Shown: positions 24,795 through 33,513, counted from the stretch's first letter. The stretch is DNA of 64,000 nt from Oscillospiraceae bacterium (GCA_017847885.1 JAGAUA010000064.1:23625-87624); one strand, 5' to 3'. Program-made: numbers and translations. The notes: generated by a model not told the origin, from the letters alone.

Positions 24795-25729
24795 TGAAAA
24801 GACTTCATATGTCCTATGAAAAGAAAAAAGGTCTTTACGGTTACGGTTTTATCGCCCTCTGGTTTGTGGGAGCGCTGATGTTCTTTATCGTTCCGCTGCT
24901 TCAGTCCTTCTACTATTCGTTCCACACGGTAACTCCCGAAACAGGTTACCTTGATATCAAGCCGCTGATGGAGACCCTCAGCGACGGAACACAGAAAAGC
25001 AATATCTTCCTTAATTATAAGGACGCATTTATGAAAGACCCGTCCTTCAGAAAATACCTCGTTGAGGCTTTGAAGGATATGGCGCTTAACCTTCCCGTTA
25101 TCGTAGTATTCTCACTGTTTGTTGCTATCGTAATCAACCAGAAATTCCGCGGAAGGACCTTCGCAAGAGCGGTATTCTTCCTGCCGGTTATCGTTGCTAC
25201 CGGACCTGTTTACGCCATTATCACCGGCGACCTTCAGACGGGCGGCAACAGCGAGGCTGCACAGTTCTCCACAATGTTCGAGGCGGACATGGTTGACCAG
25301 CTTCTTGAGTTTATCGGTATTTACGGCTTCGGAACAAAGTTTACCGAGCTTCTGACAGAGATCACATCGGATATCCTTAACCTTGTTTGGAAGTGCGGTA
25401 TCCAGATCATCATCTTCCTTTCCGCTTTGCAGGGTATCCCTACTTCCGCAAAGGAAGCTGCCGCTATCGAGGGCGCAACAGCATGGGAATTCTTCTGGAA
25501 GATCACCCTTCCCTACATTTCCCCTATGATCCTCGTAAACATCGTTTATACGGTTATCGACGCATTTACCGACCCGACGAACCAGGTCATGGAGCGTCTC
25601 CTGAGCGTACAGAGCGAATGGAAGTACGGTTACTCCGCTGCAATGGCGTGGAGCTACTTCGGCATCATTCTCTTGGCGCTGGGAATTATATTCGCGATCA
25701 TGAACAAGCTCGTCTGGTACGATGATTAA
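24794..25729 (+). CDS. Sugar-type ABC permease (MalF-like), second pair
   Basis: A 311-residue permease with six membrane segments. The EAA loop reads KEAAAIEGATAWEFFWKITLP. Its large first periplasmic loop (~45-95) is typical of MalF-type partners. The start overlaps the stop of the preceding gene by one base, with GGAGAGGAGG just upstream. It is a distinct paralogue from 18252-19217, so the cluster encodes two separate channel pairs but one binding protein. Confidence 0.88.
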   Translation: MKRLHMSYEKKKGLYGYGFIALWFVGALMFFIVPLLQSFYYSFHTVTPETGYLDIKPLMETLSDGTQKSNIFLNYKDAFMKDPSFRKYLVEALKDMALNLPVIVVFSLFVAIVINQKFRGRTFARAVFFLPVIVATGPVYAIITGDLQTGGNSEAAQFSTMFEADMVDQLLEFIGIYGFGTKFTELLTEITSDILNLVWKCGIQIIIFLSALQGIPTSAKEAAAIEGATAWEFFWKITLPYISPMILVNIVYTVIDAFTDPTNQVMERLLSVQSEWKYGYSAAMAWSYFGIILLALGIIFAIMNKLVWYDD

Positions 25730-25741
25730 GGAGGTGGGTAA

Positions 25742-26809
25742 ATGAGCGCATTAACAAAAAGAAAAGCTAAAAAAGAAGCAGAGGCTACTCTCAGCGAGGT
25801 AAAGCTGACGCGCAGGGAGAAAAGAGAGCGCTTCAAGAAAAGACTTGAATGCCTTACCCCCGAAGAGCAGAGATATCTGAAGCGTAAGCAGTTTATGGAG
25901 GCTGTATGGCCTATATTCAGAGGACTGATAGTATTCGGTCTGTGCTTCATCATTCTTTACCCCCTTATCTTCATGATATCCACCGCATTCCGTCCCAGCT
26001 CCGACATGAACGACCCCACAATAATGTGGATACCGAAGCATCTTACCCTGTCAAACCTCAAGCAGGTTATCAAGGCAATGAATTTCGGCAAGACCCTCAG
26101 CAACACGCTGGTGCTTAATATAGGCTGTTCGCTTGTACAGGTTGCGACCTGTGCGATCACGGGCTACGGTTTTGCACGTTATCAGTTCAAGGGCAAAAAG
26201 ATACTGTTCTTTGTAGTTATCATGATGATCCTTGTTCCGCCGCAGATCATCCTTATCCCGCAGTATATGTTCTTCCGTTACTTCAACCCCTTCTGGGTTT
26301 ATAACGCAATTACAGGCAAGTATATCAACCTTATCAATACAGCGGTAACAATGTATCTGCCGGCGCTTACTGCAAACGGTCTGCGTGCAGGTCTGTTCAT
26401 CTTCCTGTTCAGACAGTCCTTCCGCGGCTTGCCCAAGGAGCTTGAGGACGCTGCTGCACTTGACGGATGCTCGCCGTTCACGACCTTTGTAAGAGTAATG
26501 GTGCCCAACGCAGGCTCAACATTCCTGACGGTATTCCTTTTCTCGGTAGTTTGGTACTGGAACGACTACTATGTAAGTACCTCGTTCTTTACTGAAAACG
26601 AGACCATCGCGCTTACGCTGAAAAACCTCAGCACAAACATCAAGGTGCTTATTTTCGGCGACGCAAACGCACAGGTAAACACCCGTGAGATCATCGTATG
26701 GATGGAAGCGGCGTGTCTTATCTCGATCACACCTATCCTCATTTTGTATGTCTGCTTGCAGAAGTACTTCACAGAGGGTATTGCCCGTTCGGGTCTTACA
26801 GGTATGTAA
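25742..26809 (+). CDS. Sugar-type ABC permease (MalG-like), second pair
   Basis: A 355-residue permease with an unusually long basic cytoplasmic N-terminus (~60 residues) before six membrane segments; EAA loop LEDAAALDGCSPFTTFVRVMVP. It starts 12 bases after its partner with AAGGAGGTGGG. Last gene of the cluster, ended by the terminator at 26816. No ATPase gene is present; the MsmX-like ATPase at 59681-60823 is the candidate energiser. Confidence 0.88.
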   Translation: MSALTKRKAKKEAEATLSEVKLTRREKRERFKKRLECLTPEEQRYLKRKQFMEAVWPIFRGLIVFGLCFIILYPLIFMISTAFRPSSDMNDPTIMWIPKHLTLSNLKQVIKAMNFGKTLSNTLVLNIGCSLVQVATCAITGYGFARYQFKGKKILFFVVIMMILVPPQIILIPQYMFFRYFNPFWVYNAITGKYINLINTAVTMYLPALTANGLRAGLFIFLFRQSFRGLPKELEDAAALDGCSPFTTFVRVMVPNAGSTFLTVFLFSVVWYWNDYYVSTSFFTENETIALTLKNLSTNIKVLIFGDANAQVNTREIIVWMEAACLISITPILILYVCLQKYFTEGIARSGLTGM

Positions 26810-26815
26810 TGTTAA

Positions 26816-26853
26816 AAAACCACTTTTGGCTTCGCGCCGAAAGTGGTTTTTAT
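26816..26853 (+). terminator. Terminator of the ABC/DUF5696 cluster
   Basis: AAAACCACTTT...AAAGTGGTTTT with an inner GGC/GCC step, followed by TATTTTTTT. Arms lie at 26816-26830 and 26836-26850. Confidence 0.85.
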
Positions 26854-26860
26854 TTTTTTG

Positions 26861-26960
26861 TTGCATATTTTTTTGATATGTGGTATAATAAAAATGCGGC
26901 ACAATTGAATAATAAGCAAGGGTAAAGTATACACTTTTACTATCGGTAAAAGTGTATACT
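26861..26960 (+). promoter_or_regulatory. Promoter and strong leader hairpin of the BspA-like gene
   Basis: TTGCAT (26861-26866), 17-base spacer and TATAAT (26884-26889). The leader contains a perfect 15-bp hairpin, AGTATACACTTTTAC (26926-26940) against GTAAAAGTGTATACT (26946-26960), with a 5-base loop and followed by CTATTTTCC. It could act as an attenuator or stabilise the mRNA; the U-run is imperfect. Confidence 0.55.
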
Positions 26961-27079
26961 CTATTTTCCGTGTACTTTATTCTTGCGTTCGGAAGTTGTG
27001 TCGCAGCAATCGGAGTTATGCATTTTTCGGTGCGTGGCTTCGGCTGCGCACTTTTTATTTATCAAGGAGAGTAAAAGAC

Positions 27080-28180
27080 ATGAAAAAAACAAGAGCATTG
27101 GTGATCGCGCTTGCGGCTGTAATGTCAATATCAATGACAGCCTGCGGTGCAAAAACAGATGACGCTTCGGCGGCTCTGCCCGAAACGGCGCAGGAGCAGA
27201 CGACGGTCGCTGCGGAAACCGAAAAGGAAGAAAAGTCCGAAGAAACGACAGCGGAGGAAACAACCGCCGAGGAGACTACCGCTCCCGAAACCACAACTGA
27301 GGAAACCACAACTGCCGAGCCTGCAATTGAGTACGTTGAGCCTGCTGTGGAGGATTTTGAGTATCAGTATGATGCGGCGATTAAGGGTGCAATAATTACA
27401 AAATATAATGGTAGCGATAAAGCTATACGTATACCCACGGAAATTGAGGGCGACCCTGTTAAAGCATTTATGTTAGATAATAATAACATTACACATGTTG
27501 AAATACCCGATAGTTTTACTGTTATAGGTGAAAAAGCATTTTACGGCTGTTCTAATCTTGTTGAAGTTTCCATACCCAATAGTGTTACAGAAATCAGCAA
27601 ATTTGCGTTCTGGGAGTGTGAAAGTCTTGAAAGAATAACTATACCTAATAGTGTAACATTTATTGGTGAGGCAGCATTTGAAAGCTGTAAAAGTCTTACA
27701 AGCGTAACTATTCCTGATAGTGTTACAACAATTGAAAACCGCATATTCCGCTGCTGTTACAAACTTGAAAGCGTAACGTTTTCCAATGGTGTTACAATGA
27801 TTAGCGGCAGCACATTTGAAAGATGTGACAATCTTAAAAGCGTAACTATTCCCGACAGTGTTACAACCATAGAAGAATGGGCATTTGCTGATTGCAAAAG
27901 CCTTGAAAGCATAACACTTCCCAATAGCATAACAACTATTAGTTACAACGCATTTGATAGTTGCATCAATCTTAAGGATATAAATATACCGGAAAGTGTT
28001 GCAATTATTAAAGGTGGGGCATTTGATGAATGTACGAAATTAAGAAATTTAAATATCCCCGATGGAGTTGCAACTGTTGAATCAGGTGCGTTCTTTGATT
28101 GTGACGCCCTCACCGTTACATACAAAGGAAACGAGTACAACTACACCAATTTTGAAGAGCTTTACAAATTGTTTAACTGA
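27080..28180 (+). CDS. BspA-type leucine-rich repeat lipoprotein
   Basis: A 366-residue surface lipoprotein. Signal peptide with lipobox SMTAC (Cys ~24), then a low-complexity Glu/Thr linker (TTAEETTAEETTAPETTTEE type, ~45-90), then about nine BspA-like LRR_5 repeats of ~23 residues (pattern IPDSVTTIxxxAFxxCxxLxxVT). Such repeats often bind host or carbohydrate ligands; the ligand here is unknown. ATG 27080 has AAGGAGA at 27063; an in-frame start at 26996 would place a long tail before the signal peptide and is rejected. The last repeat ends in the usual GNEYNYTNFEELY cap. Confidence 0.88.
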   Translation: MKKTRALVIALAAVMSISMTACGAKTDDASAALPETAQEQTTVAAETEKEEKSEETTAEETTAEETTAPETTTEETTTAEPAIEYVEPAVEDFEYQYDAAIKGAIITKYNGSDKAIRIPTEIEGDPVKAFMLDNNNITHVEIPDSFTVIGEKAFYGCSNLVEVSIPNSVTEISKFAFWECESLERITIPNSVTFIGEAAFESCKSLTSVTIPDSVTTIENRIFRCCYKLESVTFSNGVTMISGSTFERCDNLKSVTIPDSVTTIEEWAFADCKSLESITLPNSITTISYNAFDSCINLKDINIPESVAIIKGGAFDECTKLRNLNIPDGVATVESGAFFDCDALTVTYKGNEYNYTNFEELYKLFN

Positions 28181-28310
28181 TATTGCATACACAAAAGCGT
28201 GGGCCAACCAAAGCGGCTCACGCTTTATTTTTTTGCTCAACGAATTATGACAAATTTTAACATATGAGTTGTTATAAAATAAATTAGTACCATAAAAAGG
28301 AAGTGAGAAA

Positions 28311-28616
28311 ATGCCCGTTATCATTGATACCGAGGAAAACACGGTCATTGCCCGTCTTTCGGGGGAGATAGACCACCATACCGCCAAGGAGCTTCGCACC
28401 GATATTGACCTTGCCATAGACCGCCTAAAGCCTGCAACCCTTATTCTGGATTTTGACGGCGTGACCTTTATGGACAGCTCCGGGATAGGACTTGTTATGG
28501 GGCGCTATAAAATGCTGAAACCCTGGGGCGGAAGCATTATCATCGAAAACACGGGAAACCAGATAAAAAAGGTCATGCGCCTTGCAGGTCTTGACAGGCT
28601 TGCGGTAATCAAATAG
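28311..28616 (+). CDS. spoIIAA: Anti-sigma F factor antagonist SpoIIAA
   Basis: A 101-residue STAS-domain protein. The phosphorylatable serine sits in FMDSSGIGLVMGR. Unphosphorylated SpoIIAA frees sigma F from SpoIIAB. The next two genes are its partners, so this is the spoIIA operon rather than a general stress STAS protein. ATG 28311 has AAGGAAGTG upstream. Confidence 0.92.
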   Translation: MPVIIDTEENTVIARLSGEIDHHTAKELRTDIDLAIDRLKPATLILDFDGVTFMDSSGIGLVMGRYKMLKPWGGSIIIENTGNQIKKVMRLAGLDRLAVIK

Positions 28617-28631
28617 CAAAGGATGGTCAGA

Positions 28632-29075
28632 GTGAATATTCTAAACGAAGTAAAAATGTCGTTTCCCTGCAAGAGCCGCAACGAAGCCCTTGCCCGTACC
28701 GCGGTGACCGCTTTCTCCGCACAGCTTGACCCCTCCGTAAACGAGATAGGGGAGATAAAAACTGCCGTCTCCGAGGCGGTCACAAACTGTATCGTTCACG
28801 CCTACCGCGGCAGGACAGGCAATATCGAGCTTGTTATGCGTATTCTGGATAACAACGTGCTGTACATAAAAGTGCGCGACCGCGGCTGCGGAATACCCGA
28901 CATAAAGCAGGCTATGGAGCCGCTTTATACCTCCGCCCCCGAAGAGGAACGGGCAGGTCTGGGCTTTGCGGTCATGGAAAGCTTTATGGACAAGGTCACC
29001 GTCCGAAGCAAAGAGGGCAGCGGCACCTCCGTTACCATGACAAGGAAGATACTTTCGGACAAGGCGGATACATAA
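28632..29075 (+). CDS. spoIIAB: Anti-sigma F factor SpoIIAB
   Basis: A 147-residue GHKL-family serine kinase that binds sigma F and phosphorylates SpoIIAA. The N box is in AVSEAVTNCIVHAY, the G1 box in VRDRGCGIPD, and the G2 region in ERAGLGFAVMESFMD. The start is GTG 28632, 8 bases after AAAGGA; ATG 28623 overlaps that ribosome binding site. The gap to spoIIAA is 15 bases. Confidence 0.93.
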   Translation: MNILNEVKMSFPCKSRNEALARTAVTAFSAQLDPSVNEIGEIKTAVSEAVTNCIVHAYRGRTGNIELVMRILDNNVLYIKVRDRGCGIPDIKQAMEPLYTSAPEEERAGLGFAVMESFMDKVTVRSKEGSGTSVTMTRKILSDKADT

Positions 29076-29103
29076 GTTTAGGCGGCAATACCGCAGAAAG
29101 GAT

Positions 29104-29778
29104 ATGCCTGCTTTGAATACGCTTAAAGAAAACAAGCTTGCCGAGGAAAACCTTGGGCTTGTGCATTTGTGCGCAAACCGTTTCCGCGGCAGGGGAATAG
29201 AATACGACGACCTTTACGGCGCAGGCTGCATCGGTCTTGTAAAGGCGGCGGCAGCCTTTGATACGGAGCGGGGCGTGAAGTTTTCCACCTATGCCGTGCC
29301 CGTGATTTTGGGGGAAATAAAGCGGCTTTTCCGTGACGGCGGCTCTATAAAGGTCAGCCGCTCTGTAAGAGAGCTTAGCTTGAAGCTTTCCCGTGCAAAG
29401 GAGCGCTTCTGCCTTGAAAACGGGCGTGAGCCCACCATATCCGAGCTTGCGGATATCACGGGGGCAAGCTGCGAGAGCGTGTCCGAGGCAATTGCGGCAG
29501 GAATGCCTGCGGTGTCCCTTACGGACAATTCCGACGGCGAGGACGGGGGACAGACGGATATTTCCACGCCTGCTCCCGATTTGGAGCTTGTGGATATACT
29601 CTCTCTGCGGCAGGCATTGCAGTCCCTTGACGAGACCGACCGCAGGCTGATATACTGCCGTTACTTCAAGGACATGACCCAGACCAAGACCGCCCGTGAA
29701 CTGGGCATGACCCAGGTGCAGGTGTCACGACGGGAAAAAAAGCTTCTGATGACCCTAAGGGGAAATCTTACCGAATAA
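29104..29778 (+). CDS. sigF: Sporulation sigma factor SigF
   Basis: A 224-residue sigma-70 family protein for forespore-specific transcription. Region 2 is visible in EYDDLYGAGCIGLVKAAAAF and GVKFSTYAVPVILGEIKR, region 3 around VSRSVRELSLKLSRAKE, and the region 4 helix-turn-helix in TARELGMTQVQVSRREKK. Order and spacing after spoIIAA-spoIIAB identify it as SigF. ATG 29104 lies very close to GAAAGGA (29096-29102), so TTG 29113 is an alternative start. Its presence argues that the organism retains at least part of the sporulation programme. Confidence 0.92.
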   Translation: MPALNTLKENKLAEENLGLVHLCANRFRGRGIEYDDLYGAGCIGLVKAAAAFDTERGVKFSTYAVPVILGEIKRLFRDGGSIKVSRSVRELSLKLSRAKERFCLENGREPTISELADITGASCESVSEAIAAGMPAVSLTDNSDGEDGGQTDISTPAPDLELVDILSLRQALQSLDETDRRLIYCRYFKDMTQTKTARELGMTQVQVSRREKKLLMTLRGNLTE

Positions 29779-29791
29779 ACCAAAAAATATT

Positions 29792-29979
29792 GGGCGGATA
29801 ATATCCGCCCATGCAAAATGGATAAAACATCATTCCAATGTAGGGGCGGCTATCAGCCGCCCGTTAATTTTATGGTTAATCTGAAAAAATTATTTTTTCG
29901 ATATCGGGCGGATAATATCCGCCCCTACAAAGTGGATAAAAACACCATCTCATTGTAGGGGACGGGTCTCCCGTCCCGT
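29792..29979. repeat. Cluster of four palindromic repeats
   Basis: Four units lie in 190 bases: TGGGCGGATAATATCCGCCCA (29791-29811), GTAGGGGCGGCTATCAGCCGCCCG (29840-29863), TCGGGCGG...CCGCCCCTAC (29904-29927) and GTAGGGGACGGGTCTCCCGTCCCG (29955-29978). Units alternate orientation. The last has a different stem (GACGGG/CCCGTC) yet keeps full pairing, so structure is more conserved than sequence. Confidence 0.8.
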
Positions 29980-29997
29980 TATTTTTACAGATAAACC

Positions 29998-30028
29998 AAA
30001 AAGAGGATATCCGAAGATATCCTCTTTT
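29998..30028. terminator. Two-way terminator between sigF and the Ig-like protein gene
   Basis: AAAAGAGGATATC pairs with GATATCCTCTTTT around a short CGAA loop. A and T runs on both sides serve both convergent genes. Confidence 0.8.
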
Positions 30029-30043
30029 GTTATGCAATAGGGT

Positions 30044-31759
30044 TTACTTTATGCCGTCTGCAAGTGCGCCCTTGTATGCAGCGTCAAGGTTTGCCGAAGC
30101 GTTGGTGTTGTTTACATAAAGAACATATACCATTCTGCCGCCGATGTAGGTGCAGTCAACAGCTTCATTCTTGGTTGTGTCGGCAGTAGGAGAGGTGGAG
30201 TACATTACGTTGTATTCGTAAACTCCCGTATCCTTCTGAATGATGTCGTTTACCTTAACAGCGTCGTAGCCGGTCTTGGGAATAACCATATACTTGTATG
30301 TGCTGCCGCTTGCCCAAGCGATCCTCATATCGGAAGCGTTTGTTACGGTAGGACGTGTTGTGTAGGTAACGTAGTAAGAATAAGCGTTGTTGTTGTTCTG
30401 ATCTTCTGCAATAATATTGTCGACCTTTTGAGAGTCAAAGTTGTACGGAACAAGCATATATCTCGTTATGGTTCTGCCGGTGGACGGGTCAATGATCGTC
30501 CAGGTCTTTACATAATCCCATGTGTCGGTCTTATTGGGGGTCTCGCTGTAAATTTTGTAATATTCAAATGAGCCGTTATATTTTGCTGTGATTGTATCGT
30601 ACTTGACCTTGTCATAGTTTGCAGGGAGAAGAACATATCTTGTGCCGTAGCTGTATTTGGTTCCGTAGTAGGTAAATACTTCATAAGTATCCGTTGAAGC
30701 GATCCTTGAAGGAATTTCGCTGTAAACGGTATAGTAGGAGTACTTGTTCAGCTTCTTTGCAATGAGGGTGTTGGTATATGCCGAGTCATAGTTTGCGGGG
30801 ACAAGCATATAGTAGTTTGTGTAGGAGTTTACTTCGATCTTGATGATCTCATCGGTTGCAAGAAGCTTAGTGGGGATCTGGGTATACATCTCATAGTACT
30901 TTGCAACCTGACCTGTTACCGTAACATAAACGGTAGTGCTGTTTGAGGTATCGTTCTTGTCGTAGAACTTGATAGAAGCCATACCTGCCGAGATACCCTT
31001 TACAGTGTATGTTGCGTAGTTGCCCGAAACCTTCGAACGTGTAACGTTTATCACTCTTGAGTCGGAAACGGAATATTCCAGATTATTGATATCGGAGGAA
31101 TATACCTGAAGGCTGTAGCTGTCGTTTGCATTTACATTTACCTGAGATGTATAAGGCATGATGACCATATCATCGCCCTCTACATTTACGGTTATGTACT
31201 TGTAGCAGGTAGAAGGATACTTTTTAAGGTAAACCTTGATTTTTGCAGTACCTACGCCGTTTGCGGTAATTCTGATGTCAATGTTATTGCCGTCCCACTC
31301 AACGGGTCTGATCCATGAAGCGGAAGCGACCTTTTTGTTTGTTGAACCAACGGTAAGACCGCTGTGTGAGCCCTTGACTGTCATTGTAACGACCTTTGAC
31401 TGACCAACCTCGTCAAAGGTTATGCTTGAGGTGCTTGCGGTTATTTTTGCCGCAACGACCTTGACCTTGCATTTAAGGGTAGACGAGCCGACCTTTGCGT
31501 AAATGTATGTGGTGCCGGGAGCCTTGCCCACTACCTTACCCTTTGTGGATACTGTAGCGATTGACTTATCGCCTGTGGACCACTTTACGGAAGATGACGA
31601 AGCACCGCTAACGCTGAGAGTCGTCTGATAGCCTTGAGTAAGGGTCACGGACGTCTTGTTCAGCGATACGCTTGCTGCGCTTGCGGGAATATACATCAGC
31701 GAAGCGACCATGAATACTGCCAGAAAAAGACTTAGCAGAGTTCTAAAACTTTTTTTCAT
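30044..31759 (-). CDS. Secreted Ig-like domain protein with novel C-terminal repeats
   Basis: A 571-residue protein. Signal peptide (MKKSFRTLLSLFLAVFMVAS, cut near ASA-AS), one Big_2-type Ig-like domain (~30-110; VSLNKTSVTLTQGYQTTLSV, STKGKVVGKAPGTTYIYAK), two more beta domains (~110-285), then about five tandem units of 55-60 residues (~290-565). Each unit has a YYxxYSExPxK-like start and ends YMLVPANYDxxKxDxIxAK. I do not recognise that repeat. No sortase motif or C-terminal anchor is seen, so it is probably secreted or bound through the repeats. ATG 31759 has AAGGAGG. Confidence 0.8.
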   Translation of the reverse strand: MKKSFRTLLSLFLAVFMVASLMYIPASAASVSLNKTSVTLTQGYQTTLSVSGASSSSVKWSTGDKSIATVSTKGKVVGKAPGTTYIYAKVGSSTLKCKVKVVAAKITASTSSITFDEVGQSKVVTMTVKGSHSGLTVGSTNKKVASASWIRPVEWDGNNIDIRITANGVGTAKIKVYLKKYPSTCYKYITVNVEGDDMVIMPYTSQVNVNANDSYSLQVYSSDINNLEYSVSDSRVINVTRSKVSGNYATYTVKGISAGMASIKFYDKNDTSNSTTVYVTVTGQVAKYYEMYTQIPTKLLATDEIIKIEVNSYTNYYMLVPANYDSAYTNTLIAKKLNKYSYYTVYSEIPSRIASTDTYEVFTYYGTKYSYGTRYVLLPANYDKVKYDTITAKYNGSFEYYKIYSETPNKTDTWDYVKTWTIIDPSTGRTITRYMLVPYNFDSQKVDNIIAEDQNNNNAYSYYVTYTTRPTVTNASDMRIAWASGSTYKYMVIPKTGYDAVKVNDIIQKDTGVYEYNVMYSTSPTADTTKNEAVDCTYIGGRMVYVLYVNNTNASANLDAAYKGALADGIK

Positions 31760-31825
31760 ATAAGTTCCTCCTTCTTTTAGGAAACACCGCATAATGTGCG
31801 GCGCTGTCTCTATTTCTTTAAGCAT

Positions 31826-31854
31826 ATTTTAGCATTAAATTTGGTTAAAGTCAA
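31826..31854 (-). promoter_or_regulatory. Promoter of the Ig-like protein gene
   Basis: Minus strand TTGACT (31849-31854), 17-base spacer, TAAAAT (31826-31831), about 70 bases before the start codon. Confidence 0.65.
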
Positions 31855-31939
31855 TGAAATATCGAGAACAATACAGTGACAAATAGTGACAATTCAGTAA
31901 CAATATTCTATTCGCTCCGCATTGTGACAAATTGCGCCG

Positions 31940-32488
31940 CTATATTATGGAATACGACATCTCCGCGCTGCCGTTTTCAAGGCTTTTCACGGTGAATACG
32001 CCGTCCTCGTATATCATATAGCTTTTCTGCCTGCCCTCTTTTGGGAGGGATACCGAGCCGGGGTTCATGTAAACATAGCCCCTGCTGCCGTCCAAGACTT
32101 GAACGTGGGTGTGACCGTGGAGAAGAACGTCTCCGTTTTTCAGCGCAGGAGGATTATCAGTGTTGAACTTATGCCCGTGGGTAACAAAAACCGTCCTGCC
32201 CTCAAGATACAGCAGGGCATACTCCGCCATTATCGGAAACTCCAGCACCATCTGGTCCACCTCGGTATCGCAGTTGCCCCTCACGCAGAGCAGGTCGTTT
32301 TTGCGCTCGTTAAGCATTGCAATGACCTTTTTCGGCGCATAGCCCTCTGGCAGGTCGTTTCTCGGACCGTGGTAAAGGATATCCCCCAGCAGGAAAAGCT
32401 TCTCCGCTTTTTCCTCGTCAAAGCGCCTTAGCATAAGCTGACAGCTTGGCGCGCAGCCGTGGATATCCGAAGCAAACATCAATTTCAT
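31940..32488 (-). CDS. YfcE/MJ0936-family metallophosphodiesterase
   Basis: A 182-residue calcineurin-like phosphoesterase. The metal-binding motifs appear in order: SDIHG (~7), GDILYHG (~35), GNCD (~72), THGHKF (~105) and HGHTHVQ (~125). Family members hydrolyse phosphodiesters; the in vivo substrate is not known. The stop of the epimerase gene upstream lies 12 bases before its start, so the two are co-transcribed. Confidence 0.9.
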   Translation of the reverse strand: MKLMFASDIHGCAPSCQLMLRRFDEEKAEKLFLLGDILYHGPRNDLPEGYAPKKVIAMLNERKNDLLCVRGNCDTEVDQMVLEFPIMAEYALLYLEGRTVFVTHGHKFNTDNPPALKNGDVLLHGHTHVQVLDGSRGYVYMNPGSVSLPKEGRQKSYMIYEDGVFTVKSLENGSAEMSYSII

Positions 32489-32499
32489 GCGCGTACCCC

Positions 32500-33513
32500 T
32501 TATTTCGTAAAGAACCGCTGGGAAACTGTGTAGGTCTCCTTGGGCGCAAGCTCCTCGTAGCCGCTTTTTTCTCTGGGCATATCAAGGTTTGGCGCGTTTA
32601 CCTGGGCGGTCATCGGCTCGGGGCAGAAATAATTCATAAAGCCCTCGTGGTTCCATACTATCCAGAATTTGTATTTGTCGTCCACCTCGTAGCAAATCTT
32701 CTTGCCGCTTTCGGTATCGGTCATCACGCAGCCATAGAAGTCCTTTCCGTCCAGCTTGACCGCGCCTGCGGTGTACATATCGTTGCAGATGTCCTGCAAA
32801 ACGGGGCATTTTGTGCCGTTGACGTACTCCATATCCCAATCGTTGAGGGCAAGCTGTCTGCCGTTGGGAAGCCACCTTTTCTTGTTGAACTGAAGCTTCT
32901 TAACCGCAGGAACCTGCAAACGGATATTTTCCTGCTTGCCGCCGTCAACAAAGGGAGCGTTGATAGTGGTGTGTGTAGCAATGGAAACGGGCAGCATTTT
33001 CTTTGATTTGTTGGTCAGAGAAATAGTGTGCTTCAAGCCGTTTTCGGAAAGCTCTATCGTTATCTCCACGCTGAACTTTACGGGGAAGCAGTTGAAGAAA
33101 AAGTCGTTCTCGTCATATGTAAAGGACGTGGTGACATACGCCCTGCCGCCCTCCGTACCCATAGCCTTTATCTTGTGCGCGCGCTTGTGGATAAAGCCGT
33201 GAAGATGGTTTTTGAACCTGCTTTCGTTTACGGGGAAATGATACTCCGCGTCGGAGGTCCGCAGTACGCCGTTGTCGAGACGGTTGGGCAGATACAGCGT
33301 AGGCAGACCCCATATCTCGGGGGAATTCATAAACTCGCTTATCGTCAGCTCGTCGCTGTAACGGAATATCTCCATGCCCTTTTCGTTGTCGCGGAAACGA
33401 AGCACGTTGCTTCCCAGCGACGGCGCAACTATCGCATAATAGCCGCCTGCCGCCAGCTCAACAGCCTCTATTCCCTTGTGCATAGCTTTTCTTGCGTAAA
33501 ATTCCTTTGCCAT
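32500..33513 (-). CDS. Aldose 1-epimerase family protein
   Basis: A 337-residue galactose-mutarotase-like protein. The beta-sandwich family is suggested by LYLPNRLDNGVLR, HLHGFIHKRAHKI (candidate catalytic His), THTTINAPF and the C-terminal EPMTAQVNAPNLDMPREKSG followed by LAPKETYTVSQRF. It probably interconverts sugar anomers. The start MAKEFYARK at 33513 has AAAGGAG; an in-frame start at 33558 would touch the upstream gene and is less likely. Confidence 0.88.
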   Translation of the reverse strand: MAKEFYARKAMHKGIEAVELAAGGYYAIVAPSLGSNVLRFRDNEKGMEIFRYSDELTISEFMNSPEIWGLPTLYLPNRLDNGVLRTSDAEYHFPVNESRFKNHLHGFIHKRAHKIKAMGTEGGRAYVTTSFTYDENDFFFNCFPVKFSVEITIELSENGLKHTISLTNKSKKMLPVSIATHTTINAPFVDGGKQENIRLQVPAVKKLQFNKKRWLPNGRQLALNDWDMEYVNGTKCPVLQDICNDMYTAGAVKLDGKDFYGCVMTDTESGKKICYEVDDKYKFWIVWNHEGFMNYFCPEPMTAQVNAPNLDMPREKSGYEELAPKETYTVSQRFFTK

